NCBI GenBank assembly: GCA_025358395.1
Contig: JANYJT010000084.1
Coordinates: 1-8,321, forward strand
Origin: Bacteroidia bacterium
GTDB lineage: Bacteria > Bacteroidota > Bacteroidia > Bacteroidales > Prolixibacteraceae
Reading direction: 5' to 3'
DNA length: 8,321 nt
Made by a program: the position numbers and the translations under genes. Shown here one piece after another: positions 1 through 5,669 of the stretch (positions within the stretch are counted from its first letter, which is position 1; each line of letters opens with the position of its first letter). The notes below the pieces were generated by a model, which saw only the letters and a program-made list of their open reading frames with translations, had not been told where the DNA came from and did no database searches.

Positions 1-1
1 T

Positions 2-1174
2 TTAATTTTGCAATGCTTTTATCCTCGAAACGAGAAGTGTAATACCCAATCCAAAAACCGCAATTACAGCAAATGAATAGCGTAAACCGGCTGCCTGTGA
101 AATATATCCGATCAATGGCGGTCCCATCAAAAACCCGAGAAAACTGACACTCGAAACAGTTGCCAGGGCAATGCCGGTAGGTATTTTTGTATGGCGGCCT
201 GCAGCGCTGTAAACCGTCGGAACCATACTCGAAACCCCTAATCCAACCAACATAAATGCCAGGGTACACGGTACCAGAAAAGGAAAGAATACGGCAGTGA
301 ATAAACCTGTCGAAATCATCATTCCGCATATCTGAAGAAGCCTTTTCCTTCCAATTTTGGCAACCATGTGATCGGCTAAAAATCGACCCATTGCCATCAT
401 GACCATGAAGGAGGTATATCCAAGAACGACCAGAGATGGCGGTGCCTTGACCACATCTTTGAAATATATACCACTCCAGTCGAACATGGCACCTTCGCTG
501 GCCATGCTGCAAAAACCGATGATTCCAAGCTGAAGTAAAGTACTATCCGGCCGACTAAAAAATTTTCTTTTGGCTTCGCCGGACTTTGCTTTGTGTTTGG
601 TGCGATCGAGATAGGGATAATTGATCCGGACGGTTGTCCAAACAATCAGAATGATGGACGCGAAATGCCAGAATGGTTGAACTTTGAGGTTAATCATGGC
701 TATTCCGATCAGTGCACCCATAAAGCCGGCAAGGCTCCATCCACCATGAAAGGAAGCCATGATGGAGCGTTGGTATAACTTTTCGGCAGCCACACCCTGG
801 GTATTGATGGAGATATTGCACAAATTTCCAAAGATTCCAAACAGAAGCAGCGCGATGGCTAGCTGCCAGCCGTAATGAACCAATCCGATACAAGTTAGGC
901 AAAGTGTGTAAGCAGGAAGTGCAAAAGGCAACACCTTGTGGCTTCCAAAGCGGGTAACAAGTTTGCCTGAGAAAGGCATCATCAGAAATTGACCTACCGG
1001 CAATGCAAACAAAATGGTTCCAAACATGGCATCGTTCAGGTGCAAGGCCGTTTTGATTTCCGGGATCCGGCTTGCCCAGGAGGAGAAGCAGAGCCCCATG
1101 CTGAAATAGACAAGGGAAACGGCTAATCTGATTCGCTTTTTGTTTTGAAATGGTGTTATCTGACTGATTGCCAT
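2..1174 (-). CDS. MFS transporter, YbjJ-like family
   Basis: A 390-residue integral inner-membrane protein with about twelve hydrophobic segments, the usual size for a major facilitator superfamily carrier. The N-terminal segment (SMGLCFSSWASRIPEIK, about 25-41) and the LPVGQFLMMPFSG stretch (58-70) resemble the YbjJ-type MFS group. Loop motifs of the MFS A type are visible in both halves: GKLVTRFGSHK at 70-80 and ADHMVAKIGRKRLL at 267-280. A conserved FHGGWSLAG (142-150) and SEGAMFDWSGIYF (226-238) also fit. A basic loop at 190-206 separates the two six-helix halves. The ATG at 1174 lies only 5 nt after the yoeB stop, so the gene is probably co-transcribed with the toxin-antitoxin pair. The stop TAA is at 2-4, so the gene is complete. 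Family assignment is firm. The substrate cannot be told from sequence; a sugar or drug-type solute is possible. Confidence 0.88.
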   Translation of the reverse strand: MAISQITPFQNKKRIRLAVSLVYFSMGLCFSSWASRIPEIKTALHLNDAMFGTILFALPVGQFLMMPFSGKLVTRFGSHKVLPFALPAYTLCLTCIGLVHYGWQLAIALLLFGIFGNLCNISINTQGVAAEKLYQRSIMASFHGGWSLAGFMGALIGIAMINLKVQPFWHFASIILIVWTTVRINYPYLDRTKHKAKSGEAKRKFFSRPDSTLLQLGIIGFCSMASEGAMFDWSGIYFKDVVKAPPSLVVLGYTSFMVMMAMGRFLADHMVAKIGRKRLLQICGMMISTGLFTAVFFPFLVPCTLAFMLVGLGVSSMVPTVYSAAGRHTKIPTGIALATVSSVSFLGFLMGPPLIGYISQAAGLRYSFAVIAVFGLGITLLVSRIKALQN

Positions 1175-1179
1175 TGTAT

Positions 1180-1437
1180 CTAATCGTAATGAAATCTACA
1201 TTTAGCGATCAATATTTCACCGTCTCTTACCTGATAAATTAAACGGTGTTCGCCATCAATTCTGCGTGACCAAAATCCTTTGTATTTATGCTTCAATGGT
1301 TCCGGCTTTCCAATACCGGAAAATGGGATTCGGGAAATCTCTTTCAACAAATCATTCATTTTTGACAGCATCTTCTTATCTGTTTTCTGCCAATATAAAT
1401 AATCTTCCCAGGACTCATCAACAAATATATACTTCAT
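1180..1437 (-). CDS. yoeB: YoeB family mRNA interferase toxin
   Basis: An 85-residue protein matching YoeB along its whole length (the E. coli protein is 84 residues). YoeB binds the ribosome and cleaves mRNA at the A site. Its RelE-fold catalytic residues are all present at the family positions: Glu46 in GKPEPLKH, Arg65 in GEHRLIY, and His83-Tyr84 in the C-terminal CRFHYD. The FWSRRI motif (55-60) is also kept, so the toxin looks intact and active. Its ATG overlaps the stop of the upstream antitoxin in an ATGA junction, the standard arrangement for translational coupling. The TAG stop lies 5 nt before the MFS transporter start. Identification is from strong residue-level similarity recalled from the family; activity is inferred. 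Confidence 0.96.
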   Translation of the reverse strand: MKYIFVDESWEDYLYWQKTDKKMLSKMNDLLKEISRIPFSGIGKPEPLKHKYKGFWSRRIDGEHRLIYQVRDGEILIAKCRFHYD

Positions 1438-1688
1438 TCTTCAGAAAGGTCTTTCTGAAATGATGAGCCTGTTCTTAATTTCTCAATGGCTGAATCCAAT
1501 CTTATTTCATTTGCCGTGGAGGATAATTCGTGATAGGTCGCATTGAGCGCATTGTATTCATCCAAAGAAATGATCACAACTCCGGTATCCTTACCTCTAT
1601 TGATGATCAGTGTTTCATCATTTTCAGTTACCCGGTCAAGATATTGTTTGATATCCTTTCGAAAATCAGAAATGGTAGTTGTTAACAT
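1434..1688 (-). CDS. yefM: YefM-type (Phd/YefM) antitoxin
   Basis: An 84-residue antitoxin of the Phd/YefM family. The N-terminal half forms the DNA-binding, dimerising domain: MLTTTISDFRKDIKQYLDRV, then ETLIINRGKDTGVVIISLDEYNAL (about 25-48), which holds the signature beta-strand with the VVIISLDEYNAL motif. The C-terminal part, about 55-84, is charged and should be the disordered segment that wraps the YoeB toxin. It sits first in the operon and its TGA stop overlaps the toxin ATG. Upstream there are three TGTAC(A/G) boxes spaced 12 bp apart, the known recognition core of YefM, which supports autoregulation (see the operator entry). The gene is complete and intact. Confidence 0.95.
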   Translation of the reverse strand: MLTTTISDFRKDIKQYLDRVTENDETLIINRGKDTGVVIISLDEYNALNATYHELSSTANEIRLDSAIEKLRTGSSFQKDLSEE

Positions 1689-1702
1689 GATTTTTATATT
1701 TA

Positions 1703-1732
1703 TGTACGATTAAGTGTACAAATATATGTACA
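1703..1732 (-). promoter_or_regulatory. yefM-yoeB operator boxes overlapping the promoter
   Basis: Three copies of the YefM recognition core stand in a row: TGTACG at 1703-1708, TGTACA at 1715-1720 and TGTACA at 1727-1732. Starts are exactly 12 bp apart. In E. coli, YefM and YefM-YoeB are known to bind TGTACA palindromes with 12-bp centre-to-centre spacing. Read on the minus strand, TATATTTG (1726-1719) fits the Bacteroidota -7 element TAnnTTTG and lies between the last two boxes, sharing two bases with the middle one. Binding there should shut off transcription. A weak -33-like GTTA lies at 1749-1746. The predicted transcript starts roughly 24 nt before the yefM ATG. Box positions are observed; function is inferred by analogy. 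Confidence 0.85.
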
Positions 1733-1800
1733 AAATCACTCATATTAACGCTCTTTCTTATTTATTACAATTTGCTCCAATACTTCAGTTAACAAAGCGA

Positions 1801-2622
1801 TCAGCGACCCATTCCTATTGTCACAGAAGTCATGGAAAGTGAACCTGCGACCGATTTATCATTGAAAATGGATAGCTCTTCATGATCCTCCTTCAAGGCT
1901 AGAATATAAAGCAGCGGCAAAAAATGTTCGGGGGTCGGAATAGCCAGATCGAAAGCCCTGCCTTGCGTTTTGTAATTGATAAGCTTATGATGATCGCCAC
2001 TCAGAATGTACTTCTTCATGGTTTCGTTGGCCTCAGTTGCCCAGTCGAAAGCAAAACCTACTTCGTTCATTTTGTCCCGGGCAACACGCTGAAGGTTGTG
2101 AACAAGATTCCCGCTTCCAACAATCAAGATACCTTTTTTACGTAACGAGGCAAGCTCTTTGGCCAAGTCGTAATGAGCCTGAGGTGACTGGTAATAATCC
2201 AGGCTCATCTGGATGACCGGCACATCAGCAGCAGGATACAAATGCTTCACCACGCTCCAGCACCCATGGTCGAGACCCCATTTCTGGTCGAGCCCGACCT
2301 CCGTTTTGGAGATGATTTTCTTGGTTTCCGCTGCCAGTTCCGGACTTCCCGGAGCCGGATATTGCACCTCATAAAGTTGTGGCGGGAATCCTCCGAAGTC
2401 GTGAATCGTTGTAGGTTTTTCCATGGCAGTCACAAATGTGCCACGTGTTTCCCAATGAGCTGAGATGCATAAAATGGCTTTCGCATGGGGCAATGATTTC
2501 CCCACTTCACGCCACCCGGAAACAAATTCATTTTCTTCGATAGCATTCATCGGTGAGCCGTGACCCAAAAAGAGTACTGGCATTTTGGCGGTGCTTCGAA
2601 AGGAATCTGAAAATTTGTTCAA
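1801..2622 (-). CDS. ygiD: 4,5-DOPA dioxygenase extradiol-like protein (YgiD/LigB family)
   Basis: A 273-residue member of the LigB-type extradiol ring-cleavage dioxygenases, closest to YgiD/plant DODA, which open the ring of L-DOPA and similar catechols in the cytoplasm. Family histidines are all visible: His21 in FLGHGSPM, His56 in ISAHW, His74 in IHDFGGFP, His119 in LDHGCW, His175 in GNLVHN and His233 in PTPEHFLPL. By comparison with the family, His21, His56 and His233 are the likely metal ligands. The true substrate in bacteria is unclear. The reading frame opens after a TAA at about 2644, and the only long start is TTG at 2622. The first ATG is at 2583 (Met14, 260 residues). I keep the TTG start because the N-terminal stretch before KMPVLFLGHG looks like that of related Bacteroidota proteins as I recall them, and an AAAAGAG lies upstream. 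The start remains uncertain. Confidence 0.87.
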   Translation of the reverse strand: MNKFSDSFRSTAKMPVLFLGHGSPMNAIEENEFVSGWREVGKSLPHAKAILCISAHWETRGTFVTAMEKPTTIHDFGGFPPQLYEVQYPAPGSPELAAETKKIISKTEVGLDQKWGLDHGCWSVVKHLYPAADVPVIQMSLDYYQSPQAHYDLAKELASLRKKGILIVGSGNLVHNLQRVARDKMNEVGFAFDWATEANETMKKYILSGDHHKLINYKTQGRAFDLAIPTPEHFLPLLYILALKEDHEELSIFNDKSVAGSLSMTSVTIGMGR

Positions 2623-2650
2623 TGTATTAAATGACTCTTTTAATTAACTT

Positions 2651-2862
2651 CTATCCATTAAAATCACGAATCGCATCCAGCATGGCTGGCAAATTTTCGA
2701 CAGGCACATTGGCCTGGATGTTGTGAACAGTCTGAAATAGCTTCGAAGATTTTTCAGTGCCAGGCAATGTATCCCTGTGACCGATGTTTCTCCAAAATCA
2801 ACCACCAGTTTGTTGGGTTGGATGTGGTTCAGCGTTTTCTGAAGATTTTCTCTGGAAGCCAT
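2651..2862 (-). pseudogene. Remnant of a uroporphyrinogen decarboxylase-family gene with an internal deletion
   Basis: The first about 43 codons from the ATG at 2862 read MASRENLQKTLNHIQPNK, then VDFGETSVTGIHCLALKNLRSYF. This is the typical N-terminus of URO-D superfamily (methyltransferase-like) proteins. After about 2735 the family match moves to another frame, which reads FQTVHNIQANVP, then VENLPAMLDAIRDFNG and a TAG at 2651. That is the typical C-terminus of the same family. The central part, about 250-300 residues with the active site, is missing, and the join shifts the frame. The first frame runs on to 2644 as nonsense. Only about 26 nt separate the start from the blaR1 terminator, so there is little room for a promoter. 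Non-functional; the family call rests on recognising both ends. Confidence 0.78.
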
Positions 2863-2888
2863 CGTTCAATTTTTCTTGAAAATTACAT

Positions 2889-2924
2889 AAAAAAAACGCC
2901 TCACTTTTTGGGTGAGGCGGTTTT
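2889..2924 (-). terminator. Intrinsic terminator of the blaI-blaR1 operon
   Basis: A perfect 8-bp stem, CGCCTCAC (2897-2904) with GTGAGGCG (2912-2919), closes a 7-nt loop. Read on the minus strand the hairpin is followed by eight T residues (2896-2889), which is a textbook Rho-independent terminator. It begins 15 nt after the stop of the M56 peptidase gene. On the plus strand only four T residues follow, so it would work poorly in that direction, and no plus-strand gene ends here. Confidence 0.93.
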
Positions 2925-2934
2925 CTGCGATTTT

Positions 2935-5064
2935 TTATTGAAGCTTAAATTCTATCGGAATCGTATAGGCCACACTGACTGCTTGTCCGCGTTGCATACC
3001 CGGCTTCCAGTCGGGTGAACTGTTAACAACCCTTATTGCTTCGGCATCCAGTGCCGGACTGACAGATCTTTCAATTTTTGCCAGTTCGACCTTACCTGTG
3101 CTACTTACGACAAAAGATACAAAGACTTTTCCCTGAGTTTTGTCCTTAATGGCCTCTTCAGGATATTTGACAGTCCCGGCAATAAATTTTCTCAACTCCA
3201 AGTCTCCTCCTGGAAATTCAGGCATCTGTTCTACAACTATGAAAACCTCTTTTTCCCCCTTTTCATTGGTTTTTGGAGGTGTAGTCTCCTTAGTTTGGTC
3301 TCTATTAAGTGCAAAACTTACAGGAATGGTATAAGATACGCTTACTGCTTCACCTTTCTGTCTGCCTGGTTTCCACGTTGGTAACAGATTAACCACCCTG
3401 ATCGCTTCATTGTCCAACAAAGGATGAACACCTCTGACAATTTTGGCATTTCCAACTGTTCCGTCAGACTTTACAACGAAGGTGACAAAAACTTTGCCCT
3501 GAATATTTTCCTTTACGGCATCCGCCGGATATTTAACTGTGCTAACTACAAAATCACGCAAAGCCATTTCACCGCCGGGGAATTCGGGCATCTCTTCAAC
3601 TTTCACATAGACCTCTTCACCAGTTTTTTGTTCAGTGGTTTTAGCTGAATTACCAAAATTCTTATATGGATTTTTGCCCGCCATAGCCTTGGTCGTGATC
3701 AGAATCACACCATTCTTGCCCAAGTCGCCATATAAAGCTATTCCAGACTTATCCTTAACCACTGAGATCGATGCAATTTGATCCGGTTTAACCTGATTCA
3801 TTGCCTCTTTCGAAATTTGAACTCCATCCAAAAATACCAAAGGAGGATTCGTATCGCTAATCATTTTGTTTAAATTAACGGGAGGCGGAGGAGGAGGCGG
3901 AGGAGGAGTTCCATAACCAACAACGACCACCTTATCCAGCCCTACTTTGCTGGCTTCCATGACAATTTTCATTGCTTGACCGTCTACCTTTTGAACTTTT
4001 GTGCTGAACCCAACAAAGGAAAAGTACAGTTCACCATCTGAAGGAACACCTTTCAATTCAAACTTTCCTTCAGAATTAGAAATCGTCCCCACAGTAGAAC
4101 CTTTTAGGATCACAGAGGTTCCCGGTAAGGGAGTACCGTCACTTTTCAAGACCTTACCTTTTACATCGATTGCTTTCTCTTGGGTTGCCACAGAACTGCT
4201 TTCAGTTCCGTACTGGTAATCGGGCACTGCAAAGGCATAGAACAGCATGGCAACCAGTGGCAATACCACCAACATTTTCAGTTTTCTGAACGGGGAATCT
4301 ATTTTCTTTTTCATCATTTTAAATCTTTTTTTGTTTAATGAATAGCTGAATGAGTTGGTGAGACTGAAGACAGGAGCTCCCAACAACTGGTTTAAAAGTG
4401 CTGCCTGATAGATGACCGGATCGACTGAGTACTGCAAAGCCTTCTCATCGGCCAGGAATTCATGGTTCTGGCGCACCAGACGGGCATAAATCCAGGCAAT
4501 TGGGTTGAACCATTGCACCACACAAAGCAATTCGACCAGCAGCAGATCCAACCAGTGGCGTTGCTGAATATGTTCCCGTTCGTGGTTCATGATCTCTTTC
4601 ATCTCTTGTGCCGACGTTGAAGGATTGACAAAGACGTAAGTGAAAAATGAAAACGAAGAGGCATATTCCGAAGTACGAACAAGTCTTACCACACCGTTTT
4701 GTTCATAACCGGTTTCCCGTAGTTTGCGGATGATCTTCCACGTCTGAAAGAGCAACCGAAGCAAGACAGCCATGATACCGGTCACGTAGATCCAGAAATA
4801 AAGCAATGGGACCATTGATTCTTCCGGCACAAAAGCCGCGGCAGTTAATTCACCAACCATGGTATTAATTGTTGGACTAAAAGGAATGACCACATTGTAA
4901 TGGAAGGTATAAAATGGGAATAGTAAAGAGGCGGCAATTCCGCACAGCAAGTAGAGCCGGTTGAGCCTGAAATAGCGCTCGTTGCGCAGAAACAACAGAT
5001 AAACCAGCGCGAAACCGGTCAGCCATGCGGCTGATTTTAACAGAAGCAGTCCGATCGTTTCCAT
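2935..5064 (-). CDS. BlaR1-like M56 family peptidase fused to plug-like and tandem TonB C-terminal domains
   Basis: A 709-residue membrane protein. The N-terminal part has hydrophobic segments at about 4-24, 36-56, 85-106, 172-192 and 262-280. It carries an M56 zinc-peptidase centre: HEREH at 161-165 with the likely third ligand Glu202 in HEFLADE. In BlaR1/MecR1 this domain relays an outside signal to the partner BlaI repressor. After the last membrane segment, presumably in the periplasm, come a CarboxypepD_reg-like beta domain (about 300-370), a VVVVGYG motif typical of SusC-type receptors (379-385), nine prolines (387-395), and a TonB-receptor plug-like segment (405-459, LVFLDGVQI to GVILITTK). 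Two TonB C-terminal domains follow (about 488-585 and 607-708), each starting with EMPEFPGG or QMPEFPGG. No penicillin-binding sensor domain is present. The start lies 4 nt after blaI. Domain calls are firm; the ligand or partner is unknown. Confidence 0.92.
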   Translation of the reverse strand: METIGLLLLKSAAWLTGFALVYLLFLRNERYFRLNRLYLLCGIAASLLFPFYTFHYNVVIPFSPTINTMVGELTAAAFVPEESMVPLLYFWIYVTGIMAVLLRLLFQTWKIIRKLRETGYEQNGVVRLVRTSEYASSFSFFTYVFVNPSTSAQEMKEIMNHEREHIQQRHWLDLLLVELLCVVQWFNPIAWIYARLVRQNHEFLADEKALQYSVDPVIYQAALLNQLLGAPVFSLTNSFSYSLNKKRFKMMKKKIDSPFRKLKMLVVLPLVAMLFYAFAVPDYQYGTESSSVATQEKAIDVKGKVLKSDGTPLPGTSVILKGSTVGTISNSEGKFELKGVPSDGELYFSFVGFSTKVQKVDGQAMKIVMEASKVGLDKVVVVGYGTPPPPPPPPPVNLNKMISDTNPPLVFLDGVQISKEAMNQVKPDQIASISVVKDKSGIALYGDLGKNGVILITTKAMAGKNPYKNFGNSAKTTEQKTGEEVYVKVEEMPEFPGGEMALRDFVVSTVKYPADAVKENIQGKVFVTFVVKSDGTVGNAKIVRGVHPLLDNEAIRVVNLLPTWKPGRQKGEAVSVSYTIPVSFALNRDQTKETTPPKTNEKGEKEVFIVVEQMPEFPGGDLELRKFIAGTVKYPEEAIKDKTQGKVFVSFVVSSTGKVELAKIERSVSPALDAEAIRVVNSSPDWKPGMQRGQAVSVAYTIPIEFKLQ
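3880..3906 (-). repeat. CCT/CCG proline-codon tract
   Basis: A run of nine proline codons (residues 387-395 of the M56/TonB protein), built from a 12-bp unit CCTCCTCCGCCT used twice plus CCC. It encodes a stiff linker between the regulatory-like domain and the plug-like segment. Proline-rich spacers are common in TonB proteins that span the periplasm. Loss or gain of a unit would keep the reading frame. Confidence 0.8.
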
Positions 5065-5068
5065 TTTA

Positions 5069-5443
5069 TTAGGTTTTATTACGTTTGACCAATTCCTTTT
5101 TAGTCTCTTCCATCAGCAATTCAAGATCGCGGATCGATAAATCGTTCTCCTTGGCAAAGAAGGAGGCCATGGCAGGGAAAGAGTTGTTGAAATAGTTGTT
5201 CATCAACCCGAAAAGCTGCTTTCCGGAATACTCCTTTTTTAAAACCAGCGGATAATAGACAAACACTTTGCCATAATCCTTGTGGCCTACAAAGCCTTTC
5301 TTTTCAAGAATTCGCACTACTGTGGAAACGGTGTTTCGTGCAGGTTTGGGTTCGTCGAACTTGTCCAGAATATCTTTCACCAGTCCTTCACCCAGCTCCC
5401 ACAGGATCTGCATGACCTGTTCTTCTGATCTTGTTAATTGCAT
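5069..5443 (-). CDS. BlaI/MecI/CopY family transcriptional repressor
   Basis: A 124-residue repressor of the penicillinase-repressor (BlaI/MecI/CopY) family, normal in length. The N-terminal winged helix (about 1-70) shows the characteristic LTRSEEQVMQILWELGEG start, the recognition-helix region ARNTVSTVVRILEKKGFV (35-52) and the wing GHKDYGKVFVYYPLV (53-67). The C-terminal helices (about 71-124) form the dimerisation part, where partner peptidases trigger cleavage in staphylococcal systems. The gene precedes the M56 peptidase by 4 nt, the usual repressor-sensor pair. Two related palindromes upstream are probable operators, one inside the promoter spacer, so the operon is likely autorepressed. 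No beta-lactamase gene is in the window, so the regulon beyond the operon is unknown. Confidence 0.94.
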   Translation of the reverse strand: MQLTRSEEQVMQILWELGEGLVKDILDKFDEPKPARNTVSTVVRILEKKGFVGHKDYGKVFVYYPLVLKKEYSGKQLFGLMNNYFNNSFPAMASFFAKENDLSIRDLELLMEETKKELVKRNKT

Positions 5444-5476
5444 GATTGTTGTTTTAATATTGTCAATCCTTCAAAA

Positions 5477-5509
5477 CAAATATACAACTATATTTATAGT
5501 CATGCAATA
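5477..5509 (-). promoter_or_regulatory. Promoter of the blaI-blaR1 operon
   Basis: Read on the minus strand, TATATTTG (5484-5477) is an exact fit to the Bacteroidota -7 element TAnnTTTG. TATTG at 5509-5505 is a near match to the -33 TTTG, separated by a 20-nt spacer, within the usual 19-21. Transcription would start near 5470, about 27 nt before the blaI ATG. Elements are seen; activity is inferred. Confidence 0.72.
5487..5500. promoter_or_regulatory. Probable BlaI operator 1
   Basis: A perfect inverted repeat, ACTATA-TT-TATAGT, lying wholly within the spacer between the -33 and -7 elements of the blaI promoter. The layout ACTAnA-NN-TnTAGT resembles the ACTACA/TGTAGT type of dyads bound by BlaI-family repressors. 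Binding here would block RNA polymerase. The second site 39 bp upstream has the same core. Confidence 0.7.
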
Positions 5510-5524
5510 GCTTTAAGAATATTT

Positions 5525-5540
5525 AACTAAATTTTTAGTT
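5525..5540. promoter_or_regulatory. Probable BlaI operator 2
   Basis: A perfect inverted repeat, AACTAAA-TT-TTTAGTT, with the same ACTAnA-TT-TnTAGT core as the site in the blaI promoter. It sits upstream of the -33 element, with the dyad centre 39 bp from that of operator 1. Likely a second repressor site; it could instead be an AT-rich chance palindrome, but the shared core argues against that. Confidence 0.58.
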
Positions 5541-5564
5541 GAATAGTATTTCACAATTGAACAT

Positions 5565-5593
5565 CGTCATTCCGGACTTGATCCGGAATCCCC
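5565..5593 (+). repeat. REP-like palindrome, copy 1
   Basis: CGTC followed by an 8-bp hairpin stem, ATTCCGGA (5569-5576) with TCCGGAAT (5582-5589), around a 5-nt loop CTTGA, then CCCC. The geometry equals that of the element at 5641-5668 on the other strand, although the stem sequences differ. Short CGTCAT-headed hairpins of this look occur widely between genes in many bacteria, from recollection. There is no T-tract, so it is not a typical terminator. Confidence 0.72.
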
Positions 5594-5640
5594 TATTTAA
5601 TAATGAGATGCATTTAAAAATTCAGTCTGACATACAACAG

Positions 5641-5668
5641 GAGATGCTGAAATAAATTCAGCATGACG
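5641..5668 (-). repeat. REP-like palindrome, copy 2
   Basis: On the minus strand: CGTC, stem ATGCTGAA, loop TTTAT, stem TTCAGCAT, then CTC. The stem is 8 bp and the loop 5 nt, exactly as in copy 1, in opposite orientation, making a head-to-head style pair about 100 bp long. It starts 2 nt after the stop of the SDR gene, so the hairpin may protect or end that transcript, though no T-tract follows. Confidence 0.72.
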
Positions 5669-5669
5669 G

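Noticed and set aside
593..778. Small plus-strand open frame opposite the MFS gene
   Set aside because: Antisense to conserved transporter sequence and without a start signal or recognised motif.
1741..1800. Terminator after the ygiD-like gene
   Set aside because: I found no GC-rich inverted repeat followed by a T-tract; this spacer only seems to hold the upstream part of the yefM promoter.
2644..2862. A 72-residue intact small protein
   Set aside because: Its second half does not match anything, while the alternative frame gives the expected C-terminus of the URO-D family, so it is better read as a deletion pseudogene.
2935..5443. A beta-lactam resistance regulatory locus
   Set aside because: The pair looks like blaI-blaR1, but no beta-lactamase is nearby and the penicillin-binding sensor domain is absent, so a resistance role is not supported.
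5641..5668. Hairpin after the SDR gene as an intrinsic terminator
   Set aside because: The stem is AT-rich in part and no T-tract follows on the minus strand. The matching element at 5565-5593 in opposite orientation favours a REP-like repeat.
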